This document shows, piece by piece, positions 34,451 through 46,550 of a stretch of 64,000 bases of DNA. How positions within the stretch are numbered: position 1 is the first letter of the stretch; the number at the start of each line of letters is the position of its first letter. The notes beneath the pieces are model-generated. The model made no database searches. It saw only the letters and a list, made by a program, of their open reading frames with translations, and was not told the origin of the DNA. Origin of the DNA: Glandiceps talaboti (taxonomy: Eukaryota; Hemichordata; Enteropneusta; Spengelidae). Both the position numbers and the translations under genes were made by a program. Where the stretch lies: assembly GCF_964340395.1 (NCBI RefSeq), contig NC_135558.1, forward strand, positions 25,019,288 to 25,083,287, read 5' to 3'.

Positions 34451-36140
34451 AGTATTTTCCGTCTCGCGGCAGATCTTGCGAGATATGCAAATAACCTAGC
34501 AACGGTTGCTACGGAGGTCAAGCTTTGCGGAGTGGCCATGTTGTTCATATGAAAGTCAATGCATTAGTCTGAAAAAAATACTACCGTTTGTGACCATCTA
34601 CAATCCTAAGTCATCATGGAAGACATTGAAAAATTGAAAGTACACGAACTAAAGAGCATGTTGCGAAAATATAGCGTGTCAACATCAAGTTAAAAGAAAA
34701 ATACGCCAGTGTCACACTGTCATTATATTTCCGAACTGACTGTCATTTCTGGGAATACGTTGTCAGTGCCAAACTTATGCAGCATACTATATGGCTGTAA
34801 TATTTCAATCTTGAGAAATGGTAATTAATGACAAGCAAAATCGAGTAGTTTTGATTATTAGTACACATGTACATGGTGGAAACATTTCCCGTCACCAATA
34901 TTCAATATAAGTATATTAGAATGCAATGCACATGAAGTGTGGCGTAGTACTACTACACATCCACCAGCCGTAAGCCCTTATGAACCGTTGACATTTACGC
35001 TGTTGACAAATACGGACGAAAGCTAAAAGTCTTACACATTTTTAGAGTGCCAATGTCCCGTTTCGGTCCTAGAGTTCAGAATTGAAAAGTTCTTAATTAT
35101 CGTCACAGATCGGGAAATCATAGTCAGTTCCTGACAATCGTATTCCGATTTTACCACATGTTATCTTCATACAACAATATCTACCAGTCTAGTTCCCAAT
35201 GACCGTATTCCAATTTTACCCTACCTTAATAACGTAGAGTAAAATCGGAATACGGTCGTCATGAACTAGACTAGTACTGTATGAAGATAACTTAGAGTAA
35301 AATCGGAATACAATCGTCAGGAACTAGAATTGGGAATCACCGGCGATGCGTGAAACACGTGTACGTGTCAGCCATGTTTATACTTGAGTTCGATGAACAT
35401 GTTGTAGAACTCATAGTCCAAATTCGTAAAATAAAACGACATAGTATCTCTAAATTTTAATTTTAAATGCATATATATAGCTCATTTATAAATGTATATG
35501 ATAAAATCAAAGACAGCGAAAAAAATTCTAAACCGATTTCAAAGTTTTTAGCGGACCCTGACGAATTTAGCTGACGAATTACGGACTAAGAATTACATCA
35601 TTGCCAACTATTAACATCACGTTATACAGTAAAGTGATCGCGTACACGTTGTTGTGTTGGTTTTTAGACGACGCTACGCGACGTATAAAAAGTCTATGGA
35701 AAAGTTATGACATTGTATCAAATTTTAGACGTTGTTTAAAAATAGGAATACAATATTCGCGACCTGACATGCAAGTTTTCAACCATAGGGCCTGCGATCC
35801 TCGAGTGGATCCAACTCTAGTAATATGTTCAAGTTCATGTTGAAACTGTCAATCTCAACCGCTCTTCATCTGCGCCCAGACGGCCAAAAATCACCATCAC
35901 GTCTGACGGCTAGTTATGAATTTCACATACGCACATCGTTTTTACAACCATACTTTAAAAGTTTGCTTCCCTTGATCTATCATACCATGGAAGTATACTT
36001 CCATGATCATACGTATTGCACTGTACGTGACGTCGAGAACAATGGTGTTGCTAAGCGGTTGACACTTCAGCTTGACCACCCGAATGTGGTTGCTATGCAC
36101 TCAATGGCGTCTCCCGCGAGACGGGTAATGGTCTATTGCT
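34451..36140. mobile_element. Candidate foldback element with a large internal palindrome
   Basis: The left end (ttttccgtctcgcggcagat, then aacctagcaacggttgctac) resembles the reverse complement of the right end (ttacccgtctcgcgggagac, then the rc of agcggttgacacttcagctt). In the middle, 35127-35220 and 35240-35327 are near-perfect inverted arms (ccgattttac...tcttcatac). No transposase is seen. Boundaries are approximate. Confidence 0.5.
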
Positions 36141-37198
36141 TTGTACATTGTATTTTGAGCATAAAGATGCATTCATAATCATGTACGCATAATAAATGTT
36201 ACACCTCGTTATCTTATCTTATATCTGTGTTTATGTGTTACAACTCAGAGTGAGACAATGCATAGTGATGGGTCTATACTAGCGACAAACACACTACTTT
36301 CTAAACTGCATGTCCTGCTTGATATTACGGGAAACGTTTCTGACAATGGAGAATCAGTCCCTTGTGACGTGAGCTAAGATTCTATTCAAGAATGCTATCT
36401 ATGATGATCATACAAAATAATGACGTTATTTGGGTATATACAATATTCAAAGTTATCGTTGCCGGCGATTGCTCCGGAATATTCAGCTGCCAATATTGAT
36501 TGTTTTGTATTACGGTCGAAATAGAGTAGAATATTGCCATCATGGAATAGTGTATACTTATTAGCACACAAGTTGTTGTGATCCAGACACACGCATAGTT
36601 TTTCTAATAATAGTGACACATGTACATTTTTGTCGATGAAAGAACAGGGGTCAACTTACCGTGAAAGTTCGCACCTCTGGTTCGCACTTGCACTACGCTC
36701 TCGCGATGTATACATCTAGACTGGAACACAGACAATTCTGTGACTTGAAGGAGCACTGCACGTGAAGTACAAGTGACACATGTGCATGATGTGAATAACT
36801 ATATACACAAACAAATTGTAACGTGTGCAAAATGTGCAGGCGTAAACCCGAATATGTATTAAACCAGACACAGGCGTTGTTTACCAGTCACATGCGTTAC
36901 TGGCAACTCTCATGTCTGCAAACTCGACAACGCGCGTACTGCCTCTATCTGCCAGTCGGTGCAGTGACCTCGCGCCACCGGTAGATCACATCACTTTATG
37001 AGGTCAAAGGTCAGATAGGCTACTACGAAATTATGTATTATTAATCAAAAAATAAACCCCCTTCAGTCATTCTGTGTGTCATTACTACACGTGTTGTTCA
37101 AAACATTCAATCCGCCCTGCCAAACATGCACGTACATCTCGAGATAAAAAGAGAGATGGACGTGAAGTGATATTGCACGCGTACGAGTGTACACTTAC
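36141..37198. other. Region downstream of the AGPS-like exon
   Basis: No second exon of the AGPS-like gene recognised on the minus strand. A short ATG-to-GTAAGT open stretch on the minus strand at 36715-36660 ends at a good donor and is noted under findings. CpG is more frequent here (36660-37000) than elsewhere. Confidence 0.35.
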
Positions 37199-37386
37199 CT
37201 CCTCTTGGGAATACGCCCAGTTTTTTGTTGATCTGCAGCGCATTGGGACATAACCAGACGGGAATCGATACTTCCATCTTCACTTGATAAATGGGATGGT
37301 ACATTTCGACTGCATGCGTTACTGCTCTCTCCCGTGGGTGAATTAATATGACGAACTATCGTGTTCAAGCGCTCCTTTGCCGACAT
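37199..37386 (-). CDS. AGPS: First coding exon, probably alkyl-DHAP synthase (peroxisomal)
   Basis: 188 nt on the minus strand from ATG (37386) to a strong donor (AG|GTAAGT at 37198). It encodes 62 residues. The start reads MSAKERLNTIVRHI, and RLNTIVRHI fits the peroxisomal targeting signal 2 pattern (R-L-x5-H-hydrophobic). The exon ends with GRIPKR plus a split Arg codon. In known AGPS proteins a PTS2 of form RLxxxxxHL is followed by a low-complexity linker and then a G-T-I-P-K-K-R motif just before the conserved catalytic part, which is the same layout. AGPS exchanges the acyl chain of acyl-DHAP for a fatty alcohol, the first ether-lipid step, inside peroxisomes. No later exon is seen in the window, so the call rests on this N-terminus alone. 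Other PTS2 proteins are the alternative. Confidence 0.55.
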
Positions 37387-39035
37387 GTTGAATAAGTTTG
37401 TTGTGTGTATTTACTTTTCTCCACTAAAAAACAAAACAAACTTCGTCGAACGCAGTCACTGACAACTTGATAGACTATGATAGAGGGGCACTCCAGCTCA
37501 TCAATATTATAAGATGTATCGTTAAAAGCATTCAAAAAACTAAATTAATAAACTTCCAATAAACAACCTCGTACGAATTGCTAACTAGTCGATGAAATAG
37601 TCTGTTTCCATTGTGCACAATGGCCACTAACGGTTACATTTAATATGGGTGTCAACGTTTGTCTTTACAAATTACATTTTATTTATTCAAGTTGCGACAT
37701 GTAAAACTTTGCATCTATGGACTGGACACGTGCTGTATTACGGGGCTTGGGAGACTGTTGTTATTTGGCTGCAGAGTGATCATTTTTCATTCATTTTTTT
37801 TTGGGGGGGGGAGGGGGGTCACTTTTATGCAATGGAACGAATCTGTCACACAGTATGGCGCGGCAAGATACAGTCTTGGGATGTATGACGCCCCCTGAGT
37901 TTGTCCGTATTTTTATTTTTATAAGAGTAGCGCTAAAAGACTCCCTACATTAGAGAGATTAAACAGAGTTTACGAGCACACAGGGCTCATCGAGCATGTA
38001 ATTGATTGAACGATCGATTGATCGATCGATTGGAAGTTTGACCTTGAACTACTCTATGACACCCCTCCCACGGTAAGCACATTTTTGTACAAGACAGCCT
38101 TGAAGCGCGGTTGAACGTTAGATATATGAGAAAATCGCTTATGTATGCAACACATGTATCCTGCTCTTTGCACTTCTCGAAGACTCGGATGATGTCGGGC
38201 AGACACGCTGTCCCAAAGTGTATATTCATTGTACATGGCACCTCGTAGGGAAAATATATTTTTAAAGAGCGAAAAAAATGTAACCAAACAAAAAACTAAT
38301 TTCAGAACTGTAAAGAGAGAACATAAAAACAATAACAAAAACAACAATTAGTAAACAGATATGGTCCATGTGTGATTCAACATCCCAATTGCGTGCTCAG
38401 TGTCACCCTCATTAACATGTCAATGAAATAACTTTTGTAGAGTATTGGTAATAATCACGTGACAACATTAACACCTTCCAGTCGAAAGACATTCGTTCCA
38501 GAGAGTGATTGTACTGAGCTGCAGAACGACAAGGTAACTTTTCTTGCTTGTGATATGATAAAATAACTTTTATATATACAAAAATAGACGTGTGTGGGGT
38601 TTCTCATACTACTCGATACATTCGCCAAGTCACCAAATGCGAAAAAAATACCTTGCTTTTTCATGTTTTTTACAAAAAAAAGTTTCGTGTTGGCTCAGAC
38701 CACGAGACACGTTTTTGGCTGTCACAATTTACATGAAATCATGGAAGTATGTTATACTACCATGATGAGATTAAACAAAATGCCCTAAAATTAGTTATCT
38801 GGTTCATTTGATCACCGTTGACTCTTTTTCACCACAACACTGACTAGAATTGACGTGAATATTAGGTATGTTCATTTATAATTTGTTTTGGAAATGTGAT
38901 AGCGACTTCGAATTCGTCATGAGTTCGACAAGTAAAACATACGTACACCTGTCGGAGGTATTCGGAAAATACTCAGTGGCGGTAATGACATATATTTGCA
39001 TATTCATGAATCTCATCACGATTAGGCCAAACAAA
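37387..39035. other. Upstream region of the AGPS-like exon
   Basis: Would hold the promoter and 5' UTR of the minus-strand gene. No TATA box stands out. G-rich run at about 37802-37820; gatcgatcgatt repeats near 38015-38035. No further gene recognised. Confidence 0.35.
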
Positions 39036-39250
39036 TAATTGTTTGGTTCCTTTTACTATCAGACCACTAATTTTTAGTGTTCTGAGGTTTACCACTGCTG
39101 ACTCTAAACATTTACGTTTTCGAGAAAAAAAATATAATAGTAAAAATTGTGAAGTCTCACGAGAAATAGTGGATGTGGATATACTGACATCACATGTAAA
39201 CTGTTCTTCCAATCTATAATGGCTATACATCTGATAGGAAGACACAGAAA
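39036..39250. repeat. Second copy of the 29239 dispersed repeat
   Basis: See 29239-29455: same orientation, about 75% identical over roughly 215 bp. Confidence 0.65.
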
Positions 39251-39801
39251 CGAAAGTGTTCACCAGCCGTGCGTGTTTTGGGTCCTTTCAACTCGCTGTA
39301 ACTTTCACAAGTTTTAGATACAATAAACGCGAAAATCTCGACTGACATTTCCTCCGTGATATTTTTATCAATTTTGGAATTATTGAAAGGAATGATGATT
39401 TTTCGGCGATTTTCTGACGCATATTTGACACTTATGTTGTAAATTTCGGCCGGTTTTTCGCTCAAAATTTACAAAATAGATGGAATCTTGTTTTTTAAAT
39501 GGCTGTCATAAGAAAAGGACAACAACCAAATGTTTTCTTGATCGGGAGAGAGAGAGAGAGTGATTTGACCCAAGTTTGAAAGTAAACTCGTTTGACAAGC
39601 GATGTGACAAGGCGACATGTGTAACACTTTTAATCATTTATTTATTTATGTCTACACAGATGTTTCTTATGAAGATAGTAAACTTTTTTTTGAAAAGAAG
39701 AAAACAGAAGGGTAAGTATCATGCTGCACAATATGTAACTCATTTTTAGAATTAGAACAACTGAACTTCTTAGGGTCATTAGTGCTATAGAAATGGAAAA
39801 G

Positions 39802-39885
<84 letters not shown>

Positions 39886-41036
39886 ACCGGTGTGTAAATG
39901 TAATGTTCTTTTCTGTTATTTTCAAGAGGAAATAGTACTATATTTTCGATGTTTCAGATAACTTTTTCAAATTTGGCTGACATGTTACTAGTACTTCACA
40001 TGTTACATGTACTAGAACAATATCTTTCAATAGGCTGCAGAGTAGGAGTATTTGTTGCCATTATGATGAGAAAATAAATTTATTTGCGTACTTGCATACC
40101 AGTAGTGAATTTTGAGTATTAAAGCGAGGGAATTGACTATTTTTTTTAATGAGAAAACCATAGAACTAATTGTTGAAAAATATTAGATTGACCAGCGTTG
40201 TTAATAGAACTTTGCAAACCCTGTAAGAAAATAAAATGGAAAAGTATTGTAGATAAAAACAGAATTAAAATTTTCAGCTAGCAAAATCATAAAGTTTAAA
40301 GTGTATGTAAATAGGTTTCCAAAGTTTCCGACTTTTTGCCTGGAAATGACGTAGTTTTCATAGGTGATTAAAGATTTGTGTGACATTTTTGACAAAAGTA
40401 CGATATTAATAGTGAAAAATTGATTAGTGAAAATTACTAGTACATGCCAAACACAGCTGCACAGATTCAAATGGACACTCAACACGTCACTCTCCCACGT
40501 CAAAAAACTCACACTGTAAGACATGCCTGGCCATGGTATAGTTCTCTTCAGCATGTTCAGAACATGGTTTTGTACTAGTCTAATATCGTATTGTAAGTAT
40601 CTCCTGGCTGGGGACTGTCCCAAATTATGTTATTGTGCTAGTCTTATATCGTATTATAAGTATCTCAAGGCTGGGGACAGTCTTAGAAAATGTTCGTTCA
40701 TTTCAATACATCTCAACTAGGCTATCACAATGCCAGGTCTTTGAATTATCATCTAACTTTGACACCTACAGGGTTTTTTTCACACAGTCTTTCACTCGCT
40801 CCTATTTCAATAGGCTTGTGTATTTCAAATTGACAGACAATGATTTAGCATTCCGTCATTGTTGAAACTGTAAGAATTTATAATTATGATCTTAGCCAGT
40901 ATTTATGCATGTTTTCTAAATAAATTTGTAATCTTTTTAGTTTTATAAGTAGTATAGAATATGGGGGTTTTGGGGCAGTCTCATTTTTCACCTGTTATAA
41001 GGTAAATTAAGTCTTATATCTGTATTAAATCAAATT
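39251..41036. other. Unannotated region with a (GTCT)n microsatellite
   Basis: No gene recognised. A (CTGT)n tetranucleotide run spans about 39801-39885. Two similar segments (catcgtattgtaagtatctcctggctggggactgtcc-like) start near 40583 and 40647, about 64 bp apart. Confidence 0.4.
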
Positions 41037-41037
41037 T

Positions 41038-41113
<76 letters not shown>

Positions 41114-41600
41114 CCTGTTATAAGGTAAATTAAACCTTATAAGTAAAAATTGACTAAAAATGACATATTCTGTTTTAAACTCATTATAAGTAAATTAAGT
41201 CTTGCTGCTATAGTAAAATTGACAATGTCTGTTTAAACTTAATATAAGTAAATTAAAACCTTAGTAGCCTCACTGCTATGCTTGACTTCCCCTGTCACGC
41301 TGCCATGACCCATATAGTAGTCATTGTATCTGTCTAATTGAACATTGTCAATGACTCAGTGATGCAGGCAACCACTGGAATGTCTAGGTTACAAGGTCAC
41401 TCAGGTTACCAAGGTTACCAAGGTCAGTTGACTAGGTTAATGCACTTTACAACGGTTTAACTTGTTACAACTGTTTACAACTTGTTACATACTGTTTCAA
41501 GGTCAGGTTACCAAGGTTACCAAGGTCAATGCGCCTATTTAGACAGATACAAAGAGATGGTATATATGAATATTAATGGATCCTAATATACAGAGATACA
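41037..41600. repeat. (AT)n run and short direct repeats left of the Polinton genes
   Basis: (TA)n at about 41050-41112 is flanked by direct copies of cctgttataaggtaaattaa (about 40992 and 41116), with further aagtaaattaa echoes to 41260. A ggttaccaaggttaccaagg motif occurs near 41405 and 41515. This may be the remnant of the element's left end, but no terminal inverted partner was found. Confidence 0.5.
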
Positions 41601-41611
41601 TTACAATATGA

Positions 41612-41995
41612 GAGAATTGCCCCACTTGTGATAGGTCGGCACCAGAATTCAAATGTGACAAATGCAATAAACATTTTATTCATAAACATAATTTTATCAA
41701 ACATATAAATATGAAACACTCCTGTGAGACTAGTAAATGTGAATATCCTGATGAATGTCTAACATGCGAACGTGTTTTTCCTGAGTTTACTTGTGATAAA
41801 TGTGGATTTGCATATAAATACAAATGTCATTTAAAGATACATTTAAAGAGAAGTACACCTTGCGTTAAACAACTTAAGAGAGATTATATTTGTGAATGTG
41901 GTAAAGAATTAGGTAGTTATCCTTCGTTATATATACATAAAAAGAAAAGTTGTAAGTTTAACAAGTTTACAAGGTTTACAAGTTTTACAAGTTAA
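41612..41995 (+). CDS. C2H2-like zinc-finger protein of the Polinton
   Basis: Open from 41612 to the stop at 41995. The first ATG in frame is at 41711, but the frame upstream already encodes Cys/His clusters (CPTCDRSAPEFKCDKCNKHF), so the true start is lost or unrecognised. Four finger-like units are visible: CPTC, CDKCNKHF...H...H, CDKCGFAYKYKCHLKIHLKR and ICECGKELGSYPSLYIHKKK. The C-terminus is a short Lys/Phe/Thr repeat. It lies just ahead of the polymerase on the same strand. In Polintons small zinc-finger ORFs near the polymerase are common; a nucleic-acid-binding role is inferred. Confidence 0.65.
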   Translation, partial: ENCPTCDRSAPEFKCDKCNKHFIHKHNFIKHINMKHSCETSKCEYPDECLTCERVFPEFTCDKCGFAYKYKCHLKIHLKRSTPCVKQLKRDYICECGKELGSYPSLYIHKKKSCKFNKFTRFTSFTS

Positions 41996-42058
41996 GAAGA
42001 AAAAATCAATTGAACTAATAAATTTATATATGAATATTCAAAATTTTCATTATACAAT

Positions 42059-42274
42059 ATGACAAAGATTTTGAACCCACGCACTAAGTGAATGATAACA
42101 GTTGGTGGACATGTATACAATAAGCTTATACAGAATGGTAATCTACAACATTTACCTAAGGTTTATATGACAAAGATTTTGAACCCACTCACTAAGCGAA
42201 TGATAACAGTTGGTGGACGTGTATATAATAAGCTTATACGGAATGGTAATCTACAACCTTTGCCTAAGAATATC
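42059..42274 (+). repeat. 108-bp direct duplication at the polymerase N-terminus
   Basis: Units 42059-42166 and 42167-42274 are nearly identical (starting atgacaaagattttgaaccc), 36 codons each. The first carries TGA where the second has CGA. A third, diverged protein-level copy follows (INPITKRMIKIGNDTYQTLI, about 42330). Confidence 0.85.
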
Positions 42275-45200
42275 TTAGATTGGTCGGTACCTGATAACCT
42301 TCCTCGACCATTAACGGAACAATATATCATTAATCCTATTACCAAACGTATGATTAAAATAGGTAATGATACATATCAAACTCTTATTAATAGAGGCTAT
42401 CGTCATGTTTGTGGTGTTCTAATACCACCTAAATATCATGAACTTGAGAGAGCTTTTAGAGGATATGTGAAGTCGTATGAAATTGTTATTACTGAGAACG
42501 AACCTCATTCACAGTTAAATGAAAATAAATATTTAATAAAACAAATTTTAAAACAAAATTTAGAAGATCAAGGTGGAATAAAAGCAATATTAACCTTGAA
42601 GATAAAATTTGCTAAGTACAACTCAAATGTAAACAATATGGATACAGAGATAACAAATGATGGTTATTTTAATAGTAGTCCATTAGTAATTACAAATACT
42701 GACCAAATATATGAACAAATTAATGTAAGTTTCGAAAGAATTCTTGAACACGTCGCTAAATGGTTACGTGAAGGTTCTGGTTGGCATATAAAAACACTTC
42801 TCAATTTTTATGTAAATATTGTAAGATACGAGCCTTTACAAGGTAACTCATATATCAAATTACCAAAAGAACTACAACACCCAATGAAAGGCCTCATTAA
42901 CATCCAAAATAATGACAATGAATGTTTTAGATGGTGTCATTTAGCATATAAGTTTCCAGTTGAAATTGATAAATATAGGCCATCTAAATACAAACACCAT
43001 ATCGATGATGTAGATTATAAAGGAATAACATTCCCAGTCACTACAAAACAAATACCTAAAATTGAAAACCAAAATAATATATCTATTTCCGTATTTGGTT
43101 ATAACAATAAAAAAGTATATCCAATTTATGTTAGTAAACAAACTTGTGCAGATCATCTTGATTTACTACTAATAACTCGTGGTGATGGTCAAAAACATTA
43201 TGTTTGGATTAAAGACTTTAATCGATTCATGTATGGTATAACAAATCATAATGAAAGAAAGCACTTCTGTAGATATTATTTACAGCACTTTACAACTGCA
43301 GAGATTTTAAATCAACACATTCCCATTTGTTTTGAAATAAATAAGACGCAAGCTATACGAATGCCAACTGAGGAATATAAATGGTTATCATTTAAAAATT
43401 ACCCAAAACAATTAAATGCACCATTTGTTATTTACGCAGATTTCGAATCGATAACTGAAAAAGTGAATACTATTAACAATAATACGGTATTCACACAACA
43501 TTATCAAAAACATGAAGTATGCAGTTTCGGATATAAACTTGTTTGTTGTTACGATGACACATTCAGTAAAAAAAGTGTTATTTATAGAGGACCAGATGCA
43601 TCTAAGAAATTTATGGAAATGATGTTATCGGAAGTTGATTATTGTAATAATATTAAACAACAACATTTTAACAAACCCCTGTGTATGAGTAAAAATGATG
43701 AAAACTGTTTCCAAAAAGCGACGCAATGTCATATTTGTGAAAAATCATACGAAGATGGTACAAAAGATTGTATACGAGTCCGTGACCATTGCCATATTAC
43801 TGGTAAATATCGTGGTTCAGCACATGAATCCTGTAATATTAATGTTCAAGTAACGAAGAAAATACCCGTTATATTTCTCAATTTAAAAGGATATGACAGT
43901 CATTTCATCGTACAAACCCTTGAAAATTTTGATGAAAAGATTAATATTATCCCACATTCTATGGAAAAGTTCATGGCTATAATGGTTGGTACTCATTTAG
44001 TCTTCATAGATAGTTTAATAGTTTTGATTTCAAATACACAGAACAGGAATTTCCTAATACTTTAAAATTATTAACGAGAAAGGGTGTATATCCTTATGAT
44101 TATATGGATTCCACCAAAAAATTCAATGATATTAGTCTTCCACTAAAGGAAACATTCTATTCTATTCTAAATGAGACTGGTATTACCGATGAAGATTATA
44201 AGCATGCGCATGATATTTGGAAGCATTTTTATATGCAAACCATGGGTGATTATCATGACTTATATCTTAAAACTGATGTATTATTATTAACGGATGTATT
44301 TGAAAATTTCCAAAAGACATGCAATTTATATTATAATCTCGATCCCTGTCATTACTTCAGTGCTCCAGGATTATCTTGGGATGCCTGCTTAAAAATGACT
44401 AAAATTAATCTCGAACTATTAACGGATATAGATATGCATCTCTTCATAGAAAAAGGTCTTCATGGTGGTATCTCTTATATATCCGCTGGTCATGCAAAGG
44501 CAAACAATCCATACATGAAAGATTATGATCCTACTCAAGAATCAAAATATATCATGTATTTAGATGCAAATAATCTATATGGTTGGGCAATGGTTCAAGC
44601 TTTACCAATGGATGGATTTAAATGGGTTGATGTAAATGAGCTTGACTTAAGTAAGTACACCAATGAAAGTGATCGTGGATTAATCCTTGAAGTTGATCTT
44701 GAATATCCTAGCGAGTTGCATGATCTCCACAATGATTATCCTTTAGCACCTGAGAAATTATGTATTACTGAAGACATGTTATCACCACATAATAAAAAGA
44801 TACGTGACTTATTTAATATCAAATGCGGAAATATAGAGAAATTAACTACAACTTTGAAACCAAAAAGGAATTACGTACTTCATTTCCAAAACTTAAAACA
44901 ATATTTATCACTCGGTTTAAAAGTCACTAAAATCCATAGAGCTATTGAGTTTAACCAATCAAAGTGGATGTCGCAATACATCTTATTTAACACGGAAAAA
45001 AGAAAAAAAGCTAAAAATGCCTTCGAAAAAGATTTCTTCAAACTAATGAATAACTCTGTATTTGGACGAACCATGATGAATGTATGTAAGCATCGTAATA
45101 TAAAATTATGTACAACAGAAAAAGAAATAAAAAAATTAGTATCTAAACCAACGTTTGTTACACAAAAAATTATAACTAAAGGATTGGTTGCTGTTGAAAA

Positions 45201-45813
45201 TAAAAAGGAAAGATTAACTTTAAATCAACCTTTATATGTTGGGATGAGTGTTCTTGATTTGTCCAAAACTTTAATGTATGACTTTCATTACAACTATACC
45301 AAAGAAAAATATGGTTCATTAGCAAAGTTGTTATTCACAGATACCGACTCATTAATGTATGAAATTCACGCTGTTGATCCCTACAAAGATTTTTATCAAG
45401 ACAAAGACCTGTTCGATAATAGTGATTACTCATCTGAAAGTCCATACTATTTTGATTATAATAAAAAGATAATCGGTAAAATGAAAGATGAATGTGCTGG
45501 TTTACCAATCACTGAATTTATTGGACTTCGAAGTAAAATGTATTCTTATATCACAGAAACTTCATCAACTCGAAAAGCAAAAGGAATGAAAAAGATAGTT
45601 GTTAAAAAGAATATTATTCACGAAGAATATAAGACTGTCCTTTTTGAAAATTTACAAATAAAACATTCCATGAATACTATACGATCAATAAATCATCAGA
45701 TCGGTAGTTATACAATCAATAAGACTTCTTTGAGTTGCTTCAATGATAAATGTTATGTTCTCGATCATCATAACACGTTAGCATATGGTCATGTTGATTT
45801 AGGTAAACGTTAG
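42059..45813 (+). pseudogene. Protein-primed DNA polymerase B, broken
   Basis: Replicative polymerase of the element, with 3'-5' exonuclease. The first piece (42092-44065) has two to three N-terminal repeats of the form NP-TKR-I-VGG-VYNKLI, a large N-terminal region, Exo I (YADFESI, nt 43433), a Cys/His insert (CHICEKSYEDGT, then VRDHCHITGKYRG) and Exo II (NLKGYDSHFI, about 43884). The second piece (44104-45813) has Exo III (YLKTDVLLLTDVF), Pol A (YLDANNLYGWAM, about residue 151), Pol B (MNNSVFGRTM, about 317) and Pol C (FTDTDSLMY, about 409). The frame changes near 44010-44060, where the expected stretch also looks short, suggesting a small deletion. Upstream, an ATG at 42059 is followed by an in-frame TGA at 42089. 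All catalytic motifs are present, but the gene cannot make one chain as it stands. Confidence 0.9.
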
Positions 45814-45848
45814 TAACTGTAAGTAATTTAGTACTTTTAAGTAAACTT

Positions 45849-46507
45849 TTAAGTTAGCTCGAGTTGAAATGAAATTGGCCAACCATTAAAATCTATTGGT
45901 TCGTTATTTTGATTAGTTATCCAAATTCGAAGATTAGTTATATTCATTTTCTTGATGGGTACTGGAACATTAGCAGGAAATGAATAAGTCGCAGGTTCTC
46001 CTATTTCACCCTTATTTTCCTGTATCGTTAAAATTTGTAAATAATTAGACCTTTTCCCATTGATGTAATTAGTAGGTGTATCTATAATATCACAGTAGAT
46101 TACGTATTCAGTCACAGGAAGACAATCTGCTTTGTTTGGACTAATACCCAGTGAAATATATTCTTTCTCTTCAAAACCAAGTATTTTCAAAAAATTCTTT
46201 GGCTTTGAAAAGTCTACTTTAACGTTTTCATCTGTGTTTTTCCTGTTGGTAAAATTTTCTTAAAATTAATCAATTTTGATCTACCAATCGCTTGCGATAA
46301 TGTTTCTACATTGTAATTACCTGGTTCTACTTTTTTAACTGACGTTTTTTTATCAACGGTAAAAGCAATTTCATTGTTTTCTTTCGTAATATTATACCAA
46401 GAACTATATAGTTTACACTCCAACAATCGTATCTGTGAATAACCAATCAACGTTTCTGTAAAACTGATAGTAATATCATTAGATTTTTCGTTTATATACA
46501 ACTTCAT
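45849..46507 (-). pseudogene. Capsid-like (jelly-roll candidate) protein, frameshifted
   Basis: The only Polinton gene here on the minus strand, convergent with the polymerase. ATG at 46507. The first piece runs to 46214 and the second, in another frame, from upstream of 46190 to 45849. The switch falls at an A-run near 46240. Beta-rich with motifs VEPGNYNVETLSQAIG (a 'PGxYxxxxL' element) and NLRIWITNQNNEPIDFNGWP near the end. From memory, similar ~220-residue proteins with a terminal D-FNG-P-F-LE signature accompany Polinton polymerases in many invertebrates. A minor-capsid or penton-type role is inferred, not shown. Confidence 0.5.
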
Positions 46508-46550
46508 TGTTTTTAATAGTATAGTATATATAATATATAAATATTATAAT

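Noticed and set aside
35825-36178. 117-residue plus-strand ORF
   Set aside because: Lies across the right end of the candidate foldback element. No domain, and the sequence is explained by the inverted repeat.
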